Part shown: piece by piece, positions 1 to 7,516 of the stretch
Layout of the letters: the number at the start of each line of letters is the position of its first letter
Position numbering within the stretch: the stretch's first letter is position 1
Translations under genes and position numbers: made by a program
Notes under the pieces: model-generated
The model's database searches: none
The model's input: the letters and a program-made list of their open reading frames with translations, nothing else
What the model was told of the DNA's origin: nothing
From: Anaerolineales bacterium Chloro_02
GTDB lineage: Bacteria; Chloroflexota; Anaerolineae; Anaerolineales; Anaerolineaceae
Assembly: GCA_001603765.1 (NCBI GenBank)
Contig: LUZV01000098.1
Coordinates: 1 to 12,425 of the forward strand
DNA: 12,425 nucleotides
Reading direction: 5' to 3'

Positions 1-188
1 GCCATTAGCCCAACAATGAGTTTTACTGCTGCCTGAAGTGGCGAACGGAATTCAAGAATGACTAAAAAGATGCCAATATATTGAACTGCCAAGGCAAGGA
101 TGTTTAGCGCCCACTGTCTTCGTGCCAGGTTAACCCCTGCCGCGACAAGGGCGAGCACTACCGCGATAGAGCGAATGGTTTCGTTCAT
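1..188 (-). CDS. Small membrane protein, C-terminus outside window (partial)
   Basis: Translating the minus strand from the ATG at 188..186 gives 62 residues with no stop before the window edge, so the 3' end is missing. It is strongly hydrophobic. A first membrane helix lies at about residues 5-22, then a short positive turn (ARRQ), a second helix at about 27-46, and a charged turn leading into a third hydrophobic stretch (AAVKLIVGLM). The start codon overlaps the stop of the preceding membrane gene as ATGA (185..188), which indicates translational coupling and probably one membrane complex. I recognise no named family with certainty. A small NuoK/MrpC-like partner of the adjacent antiporter-like protein is possible. 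From memory, unchecked, small proteins with a similar 'QYxGxF...AAVKLxxG' pattern occur in Chloroflexota. The reading frame is secure; the function is not known. Confidence 0.75.
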   Translation of the reverse strand, partial: MNETIRSIAVVLALVAAGVNLARRQWALNILALAVQYIGIFLVILEFRSPLQAAVKLIVGLM

Positions 189-1798
189 GGCAAACCTACC
201 TGGGTATAGAAAATGATCGCCATGACCAAAATGAAGAACAAAGACCAGAGCACACCGGCTTCGCCTTCGAGAGTCAGCCTAAAAAACCTCGCCGCGTCAC
301 TCAGGCGGATAAAAACCCACCTGGCAACCGCGTAAACCCAGTTTAAGCTGAGAGTCTCGCGCAGGGCTTTCAGAACCCCGAGCCATACTCGGGCGAATGG
401 CAACCGGGATAGAAAGTTTGGATCAGTCAGTCGGATGCCGAGTTTCTTCATCAAGCCGTAGCCAAGCAGCACCAAGCCGAGGCTGACGGCGCTTCCCCAC
501 CAGGTCCCAACAGTCAGGACATCAACCCAACCAACAAGATTTAAGATCAAAATAATCTGAATCAGGAGAATCAAGCCAAGAGGGTAGGTGATGCGAGCGA
601 ATTTTTCCAGCCCAGTGACGGTGCTGTTGGCTTCAATAATATACCTGAGATATCCACCAAGGAGCATGGCGTGGCTTAGAATCATCGCAGCGCCGGTGAC
701 GGAGAGACCTTTGCTGAGCAGCGCGCTCCAACCAGAGGCGGCCAAAGTATACGGCAGCCCTAACAGCCCGATCAACCCCAAGAGGGGAATGAACCGAATG
801 CGGCGGATTGGAGGGTCAAACAGGAACAAAACGCCGCCAGAAAGAAGCAGCGCTAACCCCCACGCCCGGCTTTGCGCTGGCTGACCATTCAGCGCGGTCT
901 GTAAAGCAAACGCTGAAAGCGCCATGATCCAATAAGGTCTGCCTTCATAGGTATCCTTGCGCGTAAACCACATGGCTGAGGCAAAAAGCGCGGCAAGAAC
1001 TGTCAGAATGGAAATGATCGACACCAGGCTTTGTTTCAGGATGAGAATTTCTGAAGGCAAATAGGCGATTAAGACTAACGCGGAGGCAACAGGCGTGAAG
1101 CGCAACAGCAAACCTGTGCCGCGTTTCAGCTCAGCGGATTCAAGCATTGGGGGGTTGAGCATCAGCACGCCCAACCGCAATCCAGCCGCGATCAAAAAGA
1201 ACAGGCTGGCGGTAGGCGGGATCTGATCAAAACCCAGCCCCGCCGTGACCTGCCAACCAATGGCGGTGGCAGCGATCAGTACAAAATTGCTGACCAGCCT
1301 AACGCCGTAGAAGGTTGTGAGTTTGGCAGTGCCAGTTGGGTCGTGAGTGAGGATGAGCAGGTAGATCAAAACGGAGAAGTCGATCACCGCCCAGGCAATA
1401 GACATCGTCAGCGGGCCTTTTGACATGATTGATAAGAGACTAAGACCCGTGACCACCAGCGCTCCCGCTGAGGTTTGGGGAGTGGTGGTTGCTGACGCGC
1501 GGCTGGAATCAGTCAGGATCACCGCGATACACAAAGCCAGGTTGGCAACCATGTAGGACCAGTTGAGGTAATCAATCCGAAAGGCGATGGTGGTATGGTA
1601 GAGTGACTCCGGCTGCCAATGGATCAGGTTAATTTCGATCGGCAAATACAGGCGCAGCACAAGCGCGCCGATCAGCGCCAGCGAAGCGCCGGTGATGGCA
1701 ATAATCCAGGAGCGGGCAAAATTAGGCTTTATCCTTTGGGCAATGGTTAGCCCAATGGCAGAAAGCCAAAGTATGCCGAGTATTCCAAATAGCGCCAT
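185..1798 (-). CDS. Polytopic membrane protein resembling a degenerate NuoL/M/N (complex I/Mrp antiporter) subunit
   Basis: This 537-residue protein is almost entirely hydrophobic, with about 13-14 predicted helices by eye. Its layout echoes antiporter-type subunits of complex I, Mrp and membrane hydrogenases. There is an 'FRIDYLNW' segment near residue 75 where the family has 'LDGLS'. A 'WAVIDFSVLIYLLIL' helix at about 136-150 matches the helix that normally carries the conserved Glu. A 'GLRLGVLMLNPPML' segment at about 206-219 lies where 'GxxxKxxxxPLHxWLP' is expected. In these places the pumping residues look replaced: Ala137 for Glu, and Gly210 for Lys with Arg208 nearby. The likely role is a structural or altered ion-translocating membrane subunit. 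The ATG at 1798 follows the dihydropyrimidinase stop by 22 nt and has no clear Shine-Dalgarno; an in-frame TGA lies just upstream, so a much longer start is excluded. It overlaps the next small membrane gene by 4 nt. The family assignment rests on pattern only. Confidence 0.6.
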   Translation of the reverse strand: MALFGILGILWLSAIGLTIAQRIKPNFARSWIIAITGASLALIGALVLRLYLPIEINLIHWQPESLYHTTIAFRIDYLNWSYMVANLALCIAVILTDSSRASATTTPQTSAGALVVTGLSLLSIMSKGPLTMSIAWAVIDFSVLIYLLILTHDPTGTAKLTTFYGVRLVSNFVLIAATAIGWQVTAGLGFDQIPPTASLFFLIAAGLRLGVLMLNPPMLESAELKRGTGLLLRFTPVASALVLIAYLPSEILILKQSLVSIISILTVLAALFASAMWFTRKDTYEGRPYWIMALSAFALQTALNGQPAQSRAWGLALLLSGGVLFLFDPPIRRIRFIPLLGLIGLLGLPYTLAASGWSALLSKGLSVTGAAMILSHAMLLGGYLRYIIEANSTVTGLEKFARITYPLGLILLIQIILILNLVGWVDVLTVGTWWGSAVSLGLVLLGYGLMKKLGIRLTDPNFLSRLPFARVWLGVLKALRETLSLNWVYAVARWVFIRLSDAARFFRLTLEGEAGVLWSLFFILVMAIIFYTQVGLP

Positions 1799-1820
1799 GA
1801 GATCAATTCATTTCAAGGGG

Positions 1821-3236
1821 TCAAAGAATTTCACCCGTCAGACGGTGCAAAAAGCGCCCGCCGCCAGCTTCACCGAGCCATTCCTGACCATTTACGATCA
1901 TTTTACCGCGCAAAAAAACCTTGGTAGGATAGCCGCGCAGCTTCCAGCCTTCGTAGAGGTTGTAGTCTGTGCGGTGGCGCGCCCATTCCACCCCGTAAGT
2001 AACCTCCTTTTTCGGGTCCCACAAGGCAATATCCGCGTCCGAACCGACCTGGAGGGTCCCCTTTTTGGGGTACAGCCCGAAAATGCGGGCAGGGTTGGCG
2101 GAGGTTAGTTCCACAAAGCGGTTGGGGCTGATTTTGCCGGAATTGACCGCGGCAGTCCAAAAGACTGGCAGGCGGTCTGCCAAACCGGGCAATCCGTTGG
2201 GAATTAAAGTGAAGTTTTGCTCACCCAATTCTTTACCGGGGATCGCGATTTCCTTGCCTTCGTACAGGATCGGCTTTCTGCCGTTGAAGAAAAAGGGGCA
2301 GTGGTCAGTCGCGAGCACCTGGATCGTGCCATTTTCAAGACCTCGCCAGAGCCCTTCCTGATCCACAAATTTGCGCATAGGCGGAGAACAGATCCATTTC
2401 GCGCCGTCAGGGCGTTTCAGGTCCTCTTCGGTGAAGAAGAGGTACTGCGGGCAGGTTTCTCCCATGGCAGCCACGCCGTGCTCGCGCGCGTAAGCCAGCT
2501 GATCCACCTCACCCGACACATTCATATGTACCAGGTAGAGCGGTGAGTCTGCCTGTGCGGCAAGCGCGGCTGCGCGCAGGCTCGCTTCCACCTCACCCCA
2601 GGCAGGGCGCGTGAGGGCGTGGTGAATGGGCGCGGTTTTGCCTGCCGCGAGCGCTTCCGCGATCAGTATGTCGATCACATCGCCGTTTTCCGCGTGCACC
2701 ATTGTCAGCAGACCGTGCTTCCCGCCGACGCGCATCACTTTGAAAATGCTGCCGTCATCCAGACGCAGCCGACCGTTATAGGCGGTAAAAACCTTAATGC
2801 TGGTGATGCCCAGGCGCGGCAGATCCGGAAGTTCTTCAGCCACCTCGTCATTGTAGCGGGTGATGTTCATGTGCAGGCTGTAATCGATGCTGGTCTTGGG
2901 ATCTGCCATGGCTCGGTGCCTCGCGACATTTTCCGCCAGACTGACAGGCTCTTGTGACACAAAATCAATCATTGTCGTCGTGCCGCCAAACGCCGCGGCT
3001 TTTCCGCCCGTGTAGTGGTCGTCTGCCGAAATAGTTCCCATCATCGGTAATTCGAGATGCACATGCGGGTCGACTCCGCCCGGCAAGACCATGAGACCGC
3101 TGGCGTCAACGATCTGGGCATCTTCATCCTGGATATCTTCCGCGATCTGGCTAATGGTTTCATTTTCAATCAAAATATCAGCCGCGCGAGTTTGCTCAGC
3201 GGTAATGACGGTTCCATTCTTGATGAGTGTCTTCAT
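1821..3236 (-). CDS. hydA: Dihydropyrimidinase / D-hydantoinase (amidohydrolase superfamily)
   Basis: A 471-residue cytosolic, metal-dependent cyclic amidase that hydrolytically opens dihydropyrimidine or hydantoin rings to N-carbamoyl amino acids. The family signature is complete. It has the HxH metal pair His58/His60 in 'DPHVHLELP', the expected carbamylated Lys148 in 'SIKVFTAYNGR', and metal ligands His181 ('VHAENGD') and His237 ('LVHMN'). The catalytic Asp311 lies in 'ATDHCPF', and the substrate-loop signatures 'CSPPMR' and 'PNG' are present. Length is normal for the family. I chose the ATG at 3236 because GAGGA (3241..3245) precedes it by 4 nt and the protein then begins with the typical 'LIKNGTVIT'. 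An upstream in-frame ATG at 3269 would add 11 atypical residues and overlap the previous gene. The upstream gene stops only 7 nt before and its TGA overlaps the ribosome binding site. Preference for hydantoin, dihydrouracil or a purine-derived ring (as proposed for HyuA) cannot be read from sequence. Allantoinase and dihydroorotase are less likely. Confidence 0.92.
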   Translation of the reverse strand: MKTLIKNGTVITAEQTRAADILIENETISQIAEDIQDEDAQIVDASGLMVLPGGVDPHVHLELPMMGTISADDHYTGGKAAAFGGTTTMIDFVSQEPVSLAENVARHRAMADPKTSIDYSLHMNITRYNDEVAEELPDLPRLGITSIKVFTAYNGRLRLDDGSIFKVMRVGGKHGLLTMVHAENGDVIDILIAEALAAGKTAPIHHALTRPAWGEVEASLRAAALAAQADSPLYLVHMNVSGEVDQLAYAREHGVAAMGETCPQYLFFTEEDLKRPDGAKWICSPPMRKFVDQEGLWRGLENGTIQVLATDHCPFFFNGRKPILYEGKEIAIPGKELGEQNFTLIPNGLPGLADRLPVFWTAAVNSGKISPNRFVELTSANPARIFGLYPKKGTLQVGSDADIALWDPKKEVTYGVEWARHRTDYNLYEGWKLRGYPTKVFLRGKMIVNGQEWLGEAGGGRFLHRLTGEIL

Positions 3237-3240
3237 AAAA

Positions 3241-3245
3241 TCCTC
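3241..3245 (-). promoter_or_regulatory. Ribosome binding site of the dihydropyrimidinase gene, overlapping the upstream stop
   Basis: On the minus strand GAGGA lies 4 nt before the ATG at 3236 and shares bases with the TGA (3244..3246) of the preceding gene. It decides the start codon in favour of 3236 over 3269 and suggests coupled translation. Confidence 0.7.
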
Positions 3246-3810
3246 ACTGTTTTCCGAAAGAAATTCCACTTAGCATTGCCAGCAAGGCAGGGTCAAGAGG
3301 AATTTCGGGGAGAGGCGCTGCCTGATAGGCTTCGCCGCGGGCGGCACGTTCACGCAGGGCAGCCCAGAGAACAGGGCGCTCCTGGTCGTGCACTGGCAGC
3401 TCGCTCAAATCAGTCGCGGCTCTCACATGGCGAATGGTGGTGTAGAAAAAGGTTATGCGCTTCCACTTTCCGGCTGGGATTGGCACCGGGAGCTGGATCA
3501 GGCTGCCCAACTGGAGCTTGAAATATTCCTCGTGAGCTCTGGGATGGTCTGACTGGTCTCTAAACAATTCCTGGCGGGTAGTCAGCTCGTGACCGATGAT
3601 CGGCGCGAGCCATTTTATCTGCCAGCGCTCGTGGCTGGCAAAGCTTCCGGTCTGATAGAGCGCCAGGTAATCCACGGCGATTACTTTTGGAGCGCTCTTG
3701 AGGGGAATACGATACCAGCCGAGCAGGCGGGCAATATCCAAATCCTTTTGGTTCGGGACGATTGCCACCAGCACCAGGCTGGTATCTTCGATGGCATCAA
3801 ATGCGCTCAA
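3244..3810 (-). CDS. Conserved-looking cytosolic protein of unknown function, TTG start
   Basis: A 188-residue soluble protein with no signal peptide or membrane segment. I do not recognise a named domain. It has a short N-terminal strand-rich part ('LVLVAIVPN'), a 'GWYRIPLKSAP' motif at about 31-41, an aromatic 'YLALYQTGSFA' segment, a conserved-looking 'HPRAHEEYFKLQLGSL' stretch, and 'PIPAGKWKRITFFYTT' near 130. The tail is Pro/Leu-rich. The alternation of hydrophobic strands with Trp, Tyr and basic residues could fit a PUA/EVE-like beta-barrel, but this is a guess. From memory, unchecked, similar proteins exist in Chloroflexota. The start is TTG at 3810: AAGGAG on the minus strand lies 4 nt upstream, merged with the stop of the PLP gene as TAAAGGAG. 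It sits between a PLP enzyme (9-nt gap) and a dihydropyrimidinase (7-nt gap), so an accessory or regulatory role in that module is possible. Confidence 0.82.
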   Translation of the reverse strand: MSAFDAIEDTSLVLVAIVPNQKDLDIARLLGWYRIPLKSAPKVIAVDYLALYQTGSFASHERWQIKWLAPIIGHELTTRQELFRDQSDHPRAHEEYFKLQLGSLIQLPVPIPAGKWKRITFFYTTIRHVRAATDLSELPVHDQERPVLWAALRERAARGEAYQAAPLPEIPLDPALLAMLSGISFGKQ

Positions 3811-3814
3811 ATGG

Positions 3815-3822
3815 CTCCTTTA
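3815..3822 (-). promoter_or_regulatory. Stop/Shine-Dalgarno fusion (TAAAGGAG) deciding a TTG start
   Basis: The TAA of the PLP-enzyme gene (3822..3820) runs straight into AAGGAG, which lies 4 nt before the TTG at 3810. The strong Shine-Dalgarno supports the rare TTG start and suggests translational reinitiation from one gene to the next. Confidence 0.7.
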
Positions 3823-5289
3823 GAGCTGAACGTTAGCCTTATGGTTAAATTCTTCGATCAAAGCGTCGATTTCAGGCTGCTGCGCCTGAACTTCGAGCCA
3901 GTAATCAGGATCGTACCACTGAGCCATAATCTCTTCGTAGGTACGTCCTTGCTGTTCAACCCAGGTGTAGTACTTGAGGTTGTGAATGCGCTTACGCTCA
4001 CGGTAGCCGAGCTCTTCCATATTATCCGTTGTGATGGCTTTCAGGTAGCGGGCTTCATCGGCGATGGCATCAACCTTTCGGTACTCACCGTACTCCTCAT
4101 GCATTTCAACAAGACGGCTATGGTAGAGTTCCATTGAGTCGGTCAGCAGCGTCAGGACGATATCCTGCTCGGTCAGTTCGTTGTATTTGGCGAACTTAAT
4201 GGCAGAGATCAGGTTGGAGATACTGGAAAAACCGAGCAGATCGAGCTGGTTGACGAAGGCTTCGTCAAAACCTGAGTCAATCAAATGCTGTTTGCCTTCA
4301 GGTTCATTGAAAAGGCGCGCCAGTTTGACCACAGCTTCGTCATCAATAGCGGTGATAAAGTCGGTGTTTTTTACATTGTGCACCCAGGGCACATGCTTAT
4401 CGCCAATGCCTTCGATGCGGTGCGCGCCAAAACCGTTATTGAGCAGGGTCGGGCACTGCAGAGCTTCGCTGGCGACGATCTTCATGCCGGGGAATTTCTG
4501 TTTAAGGTAATCGCCGGCGGCAATTGTGCCGGCGGAACCGGTAGCGGACACAAACCCCGCCACATGATCCTTTTCGCCCATGAGTTTATGAGCGACCTCT
4601 TCCATGGCGTTGCCGGTGATCAGATAGTGCCACAGATAATTGCCAAACTCCTCAAATTGGTTGAAGATCATCAGATCCTCACCGCTGCGGCGCAGTTCCC
4701 AACATTTATCAAAGATTTCTTTGACGTTTGACTCTGTTCCAGGGGTAGCAATGACTTCATCCGCCACGTTGCGCAGCCAGTCAAAGCGCTCTTTGCTCAT
4801 CCCCTCGGGCAAAATTGCCACTGATTTGCAGCCCAGAAGGTGAGAGTCGTAAGCGCCGCCTCGGCAATAGTTGCCGGTGGATGGCCAAACGGCTTTTTGG
4901 GTGGTTGGATCAAACTGACCAGTTACGAGCGCCGGAACAAGGCAGCCAAAAGCCGCGCCAACTTTATGAACACCGCAGGGGAACCACTTGCCTACCAGGG
5001 CGATCACGCGGGCTTTGGTGCCGGTGAAACTGGAAGGAAACTCCAGATAATTCACGCCGCCAAACAGACCCCCATGAGCGGTTGGTTCGTTGTGCCAGGT
5101 GATCCGGAAGAGGTTGAGGGCGTGAAGATCCCAGAGACCAATATCTTTCAGCCGGGCTTGAATGTCCGCGGGAACCAGCGAAGGGTCGCGCTGCTGTGCC
5201 AGAGTTGGGATGATGATCTTGCGCTCACGCACGCGCTGCAGGGTTCGTTCGAGGCGTTCGGGTTTGATGGATAAATCGATTTTTGTCAT
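3820..5289 (-). CDS. Fold-type-II PLP-dependent enzyme of uncertain reaction (cysteine synthase/threonine synthase superfamily)
   Basis: This 489-residue soluble protein has the signatures of the tryptophan-synthase-beta fold. The probable Schiff-base lysine is Lys109 in 'GVHKVGAAFG'. An asparagine loop 'STGNYCRGG' lies at 137-145, a glycine-rich phosphate-binding loop 'SATGSAGT' at 248-255, and a 'LLTDS' segment has Ser385 where the pyridine-nitrogen ligand is expected. It has about 75 residues before the core and an extension of about 100 residues after it, rich in charged and aromatic residues ('YYTW', 'QWYDPDYW'). This makes it longer than typical cysteine synthases (about 300 residues) or diaminopropionate ammonia-lyase YgeX (about 400), and the sequence does not look like either. 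The reaction could be a beta- or alpha,beta-elimination or replacement on an amino acid. The ATG at 5289 is preceded by AAAGGAC at good spacing. Its position before the unknown protein and the dihydropyrimidinase suggests it handles an amino acid freed by ring opening. Fold is confident; reaction is unknown. Confidence 0.88.
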   Translation of the reverse strand: MTKIDLSIKPERLERTLQRVRERKIIIPTLAQQRDPSLVPADIQARLKDIGLWDLHALNLFRITWHNEPTAHGGLFGGVNYLEFPSSFTGTKARVIALVGKWFPCGVHKVGAAFGCLVPALVTGQFDPTTQKAVWPSTGNYCRGGAYDSHLLGCKSVAILPEGMSKERFDWLRNVADEVIATPGTESNVKEIFDKCWELRRSGEDLMIFNQFEEFGNYLWHYLITGNAMEEVAHKLMGEKDHVAGFVSATGSAGTIAAGDYLKQKFPGMKIVASEALQCPTLLNNGFGAHRIEGIGDKHVPWVHNVKNTDFITAIDDEAVVKLARLFNEPEGKQHLIDSGFDEAFVNQLDLLGFSSISNLISAIKFAKYNELTEQDIVLTLLTDSMELYHSRLVEMHEEYGEYRKVDAIADEARYLKAITTDNMEELGYRERKRIHNLKYYTWVEQQGRTYEEIMAQWYDPDYWLEVQAQQPEIDALIEEFNHKANVQL

Positions 5290-5304
5290 TTTTTAGTCCT
5301 TTGG

Positions 5305-6279
5305 TCAGTTATTTTCTTTCACCCGATCAAGCCGGGTTGGATCAAGGGACTTATCCGGTCCCTCGGCAACGATATAAAGCGGACGTCCTTTCGCCTCTTC
5401 ATAGATACGCCCGATGTACTCACCGAGCACACCCATGCCAATCAGCAGGATTCCAGCCAGGAAGATCATGGTCAGCCAGGCTGCCAGAACATAAGTGAGA
5501 TCAAAGCGGCTGAAAACTGCCAGGCAAAGATAAATTACCAGCAAGATCAAACTGAGAGCAACCAGGCCGACGCCGCCAGTGGTGAGCATCTGAAGCGGGA
5601 AAGTGGAAAAACCGGTTACCGCGTTCATTGCCAGTTTGATCATTTTCTTGAGCGGATAGTGGGTTTGTCCGGCGTGGCGCGCGGCGCGTTTGTATTCCAC
5701 GCCAATCTGCTTAAAACCAACCCACGCGCCCATCCCGCGAAGGATGCGGCTGCGTTCGCGCATCTGGTTGATAATTTCCAGCGCCTGACGGTCGATCAGG
5801 CGAAAGTCGCCGGTGTTGAGCGGCATTTTGACGTCGGTGATCTTGTAAATCATCTTGTAAAAGAGCGACGCGGTGGTCAGTTTGAACCAGCTCTCGCCTT
5901 CACGCTCGGTGCGCACTGCATAAACCACCTGATAACCTTCGCGCCATTTTTTGATCAATTCGAGGATCACTTCGGGCGGGTCTTGCAGGTCAGCGTCAAT
6001 GATGACGACTGCCTGCCCGCGGCTGTAATCCATGCCGGCGGTCACAGCGATCTGGTGCCCAAAGTTGCGCGCAAAGATAACCGGGCGCACGCGGGGATCC
6101 TGGGCGGCGAGCTTACGAATGATGTCCGTGGAGCCATCTCTACTGCCGTCATCCACCAGGATGAGTTCCCATTCTTCGTTTGTTTGATTCATGACCTCGC
6201 TGACACGCGCGTAAAGCAGGGGTAAGTTCTCTAGTTCGTTATAAATTGGGGCAATAATTGTAAAGACAGGGTCAGACAT
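5305..6279 (-). CDS. Family 2 glycosyltransferase, polyprenyl-phosphate type (DPM1/GtrB/ArnC-like)
   Basis: A 324-residue membrane-anchored enzyme that probably moves a sugar from a nucleotide donor to undecaprenyl phosphate at the cytoplasmic face. The N-terminal GT-A domain carries 'DDGS' at 43-46 (nucleotide binding) and 'DADLQDPPE' at 95-103 (metal and catalytic Asp). Further signatures are 'GDFRLIDR' at 157-164, 'RILRGMGAWVGF' near 178-189, and the 'YKRAARHAGQTHYPL' acceptor loop at about 196-210. Two C-terminal membrane helices at about 232-257 and 262-287 are followed by a short basic cytosolic tail. Length is typical of the family. The ATG at 6279 overlaps the end of threonine synthase by 8 nt, and an AGAGG (6286..6290) lies 6 nt upstream inside that gene. 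The PLP enzyme follows after 15 nt. Its metabolic link to the neighbours is unclear; co-transcription may be incidental. The donor sugar cannot be read from sequence. Confidence 0.92.
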   Translation of the reverse strand: MSDPVFTIIAPIYNELENLPLLYARVSEVMNQTNEEWELILVDDGSRDGSTDIIRKLAAQDPRVRPVIFARNFGHQIAVTAGMDYSRGQAVVIIDADLQDPPEVILELIKKWREGYQVVYAVRTEREGESWFKLTTASLFYKMIYKITDVKMPLNTGDFRLIDRQALEIINQMRERSRILRGMGAWVGFKQIGVEYKRAARHAGQTHYPLKKMIKLAMNAVTGFSTFPLQMLTTGGVGLVALSLILLVIYLCLAVFSRFDLTYVLAAWLTMIFLAGILLIGMGVLGEYIGRIYEEAKGRPLYIVAEGPDKSLDPTRLDRVKENN

Positions 6280-7516
6280 GAAGCGCCTCTTTCAGTTTTT
6301 TTAGAGTTGGCTCGATGACCGGAGCTGGTTCCACCGCCTGCATTGCCGCGCGGACATCCTTCAATCCGCTGCCTGTGCAGAGCACCAGGGCGGGTTCATC
6401 AGGATGGTGCAGACCCTGCTTTAAGGCAGCTTTCAGCCCGGCAAAGGCAGCCGCCGCCGCAGGTTCTACAAACAGCCCGGCTTTGCCTAAAGTGGGGATT
6501 GCCCGCAGGATTTCTTCGTCTGAAACGGTCAGGAAGTAACCACCGCTCTGTCGGACGCGGTTCAGCGCGCGCAAGCCGTCGCGCGGCAAATCCACGCTGA
6601 TGCTGTCGGCGATAGTTTGCGCGCTGACTGGGTCCACACGCTCCGCTCCTGCCTTGAAAGCGTTGTAGATGGCTGCTGAGCCTTCAGCCTGCACGCCAAC
6701 GATGCGCGGAAGTGTGTCAATCCAGTCTAAAGCGAGCAGGTCCGCAAAGCCTTTTGCCACGCCGCTGAGAATATTACCGTCGCCGACCGGAATAAAAACA
6801 GTCAAATTCTGCGTTTTGGGGTCCATCGTGCGGATGACTTGCTCCCAAATTTCCAACCCGGCGGTTTTTTTACCTTCCACGGTGTAGGGGTTGTAACCGG
6901 TATTGCGGTTATACCAGCCGAACTCTCTCGAGGCTTCGATGCTCAGGTCAAACGCCTGGTCATAAGTGCCGTCCACCAGTACGACGCGCGCGCCAAAAGT
7001 CAGCAGTTGGGCGATTTTAGCGGGCGGAGCGCTGCGTGGGGCGATGATGAGCGCTTGTTTCCCAGCGCTGGCTGCCATGCACGCCATTGCCGCGCCGGCG
7101 TTGCCGGTGGAAGCGGCGATGATCGTATCGATACCGGCTTCAACCGCACGCGCGACAACCAGTGCGCTGGCGCGATCTTTGAAAGACGCGCTTGGGTTGC
7201 GGCTCTCGTCTTTGATCCAGAGATCTTTCAGCCCGAGGTCTTTTTTGAGAGCATCGGGTTGGTAAATTGGCGTCCAACCGACCTGGTGGAGGGGAGAGTG
7301 CTTAAAACCGGGGTCGGGAGCTGCCAGTAAGGGTGCGTAGCGCCAGATTGAAGCTTCCGAGCTGCGGAGGATCTCGGATGGATCGATTTCTGAGGGGTTG
7401 GTCTCAAAACTGAAGTGGGCATCCAGATTGCCGCCGCAAGCCAAACAGGTATAGACAACCTGGTCTGGCTCAAAGCTTTGCCCGCAAACAGAACATTTAA
7501 AATAGCTAATCGGCAT
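6272..7516 (-). CDS. thrC: Threonine synthase with N-terminal zinc ribbon
   Basis: A 414-residue PLP enzyme that converts O-phosphohomoserine to threonine in the cytosol. A rubredoxin-like zinc ribbon opens the protein (Cys8-x2-Cys11 and Cys24-x2-Cys27), as in many archaeal and bacterial threonine synthases. The catalytic core shows the PLP lysine Lys113 in 'SFKDRA', the asparagine loop 'STGNAGAA' at 136-143 and the phosphate-binding loop 'VGDGNILSG' at 244-252. 'FVEPAAAAAFAGL' and 'LCTGSGLKD' lie near the C-terminus. Length is normal. The ATG at 7516 has only a weak GGGA upstream and follows a 148-nt gap, so this gene may start its own transcription unit. It overlaps the glycosyltransferase gene by 8 nt. 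No hom or thrB is visible nearby, so it is separated from the usual threonine operon. A related activity on another phosphorylated or ureido amino acid is conceivable, but the sequence looks like standard threonine synthase. Confidence 0.9.
   Translation of the reverse strand: MPISYFKCSVCGQSFEPDQVVYTCLACGGNLDAHFSFETNPSEIDPSEILRSSEASIWRYAPLLAAPDPGFKHSPLHQVGWTPIYQPDALKKDLGLKDLWIKDESRNPSASFKDRASALVVARAVEAGIDTIIAASTGNAGAAMACMAASAGKQALIIAPRSAPPAKIAQLLTFGARVVLVDGTYDQAFDLSIEASREFGWYNRNTGYNPYTVEGKKTAGLEIWEQVIRTMDPKTQNLTVFIPVGDGNILSGVAKGFADLLALDWIDTLPRIVGVQAEGSAAIYNAFKAGAERVDPVSAQTIADSISVDLPRDGLRALNRVRQSGGYFLTVSDEEILRAIPTLGKAGLFVEPAAAAAFAGLKAALKQGLHHPDEPALVLCTGSGLKDVRAAMQAVEPAPVIEPTLKKLKEALHV

Noticed and set aside
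3237..3269. Longer start for the dihydropyrimidinase (ATG at 3269)
   Set aside because: It would add 11 residues not typical of the family and overlap the upstream gene; the ATG at 3236 has GAGGA upstream.
3589..4137. Plus-strand open frame of 182 codons spanning two minus-strand genes
   Set aside because: It overlaps the PLP enzyme and the 188-residue gene, both with good starts and ribosome binding sites; it has no Shine-Dalgarno and no family resemblance.
3820..5289. Diaminopropionate ammonia-lyase (YgeX) identity for the PLP enzyme
   Set aside because: The catalytic lysine context, length and C-terminal extension differ from YgeX as remembered; only the superfamily is shared.
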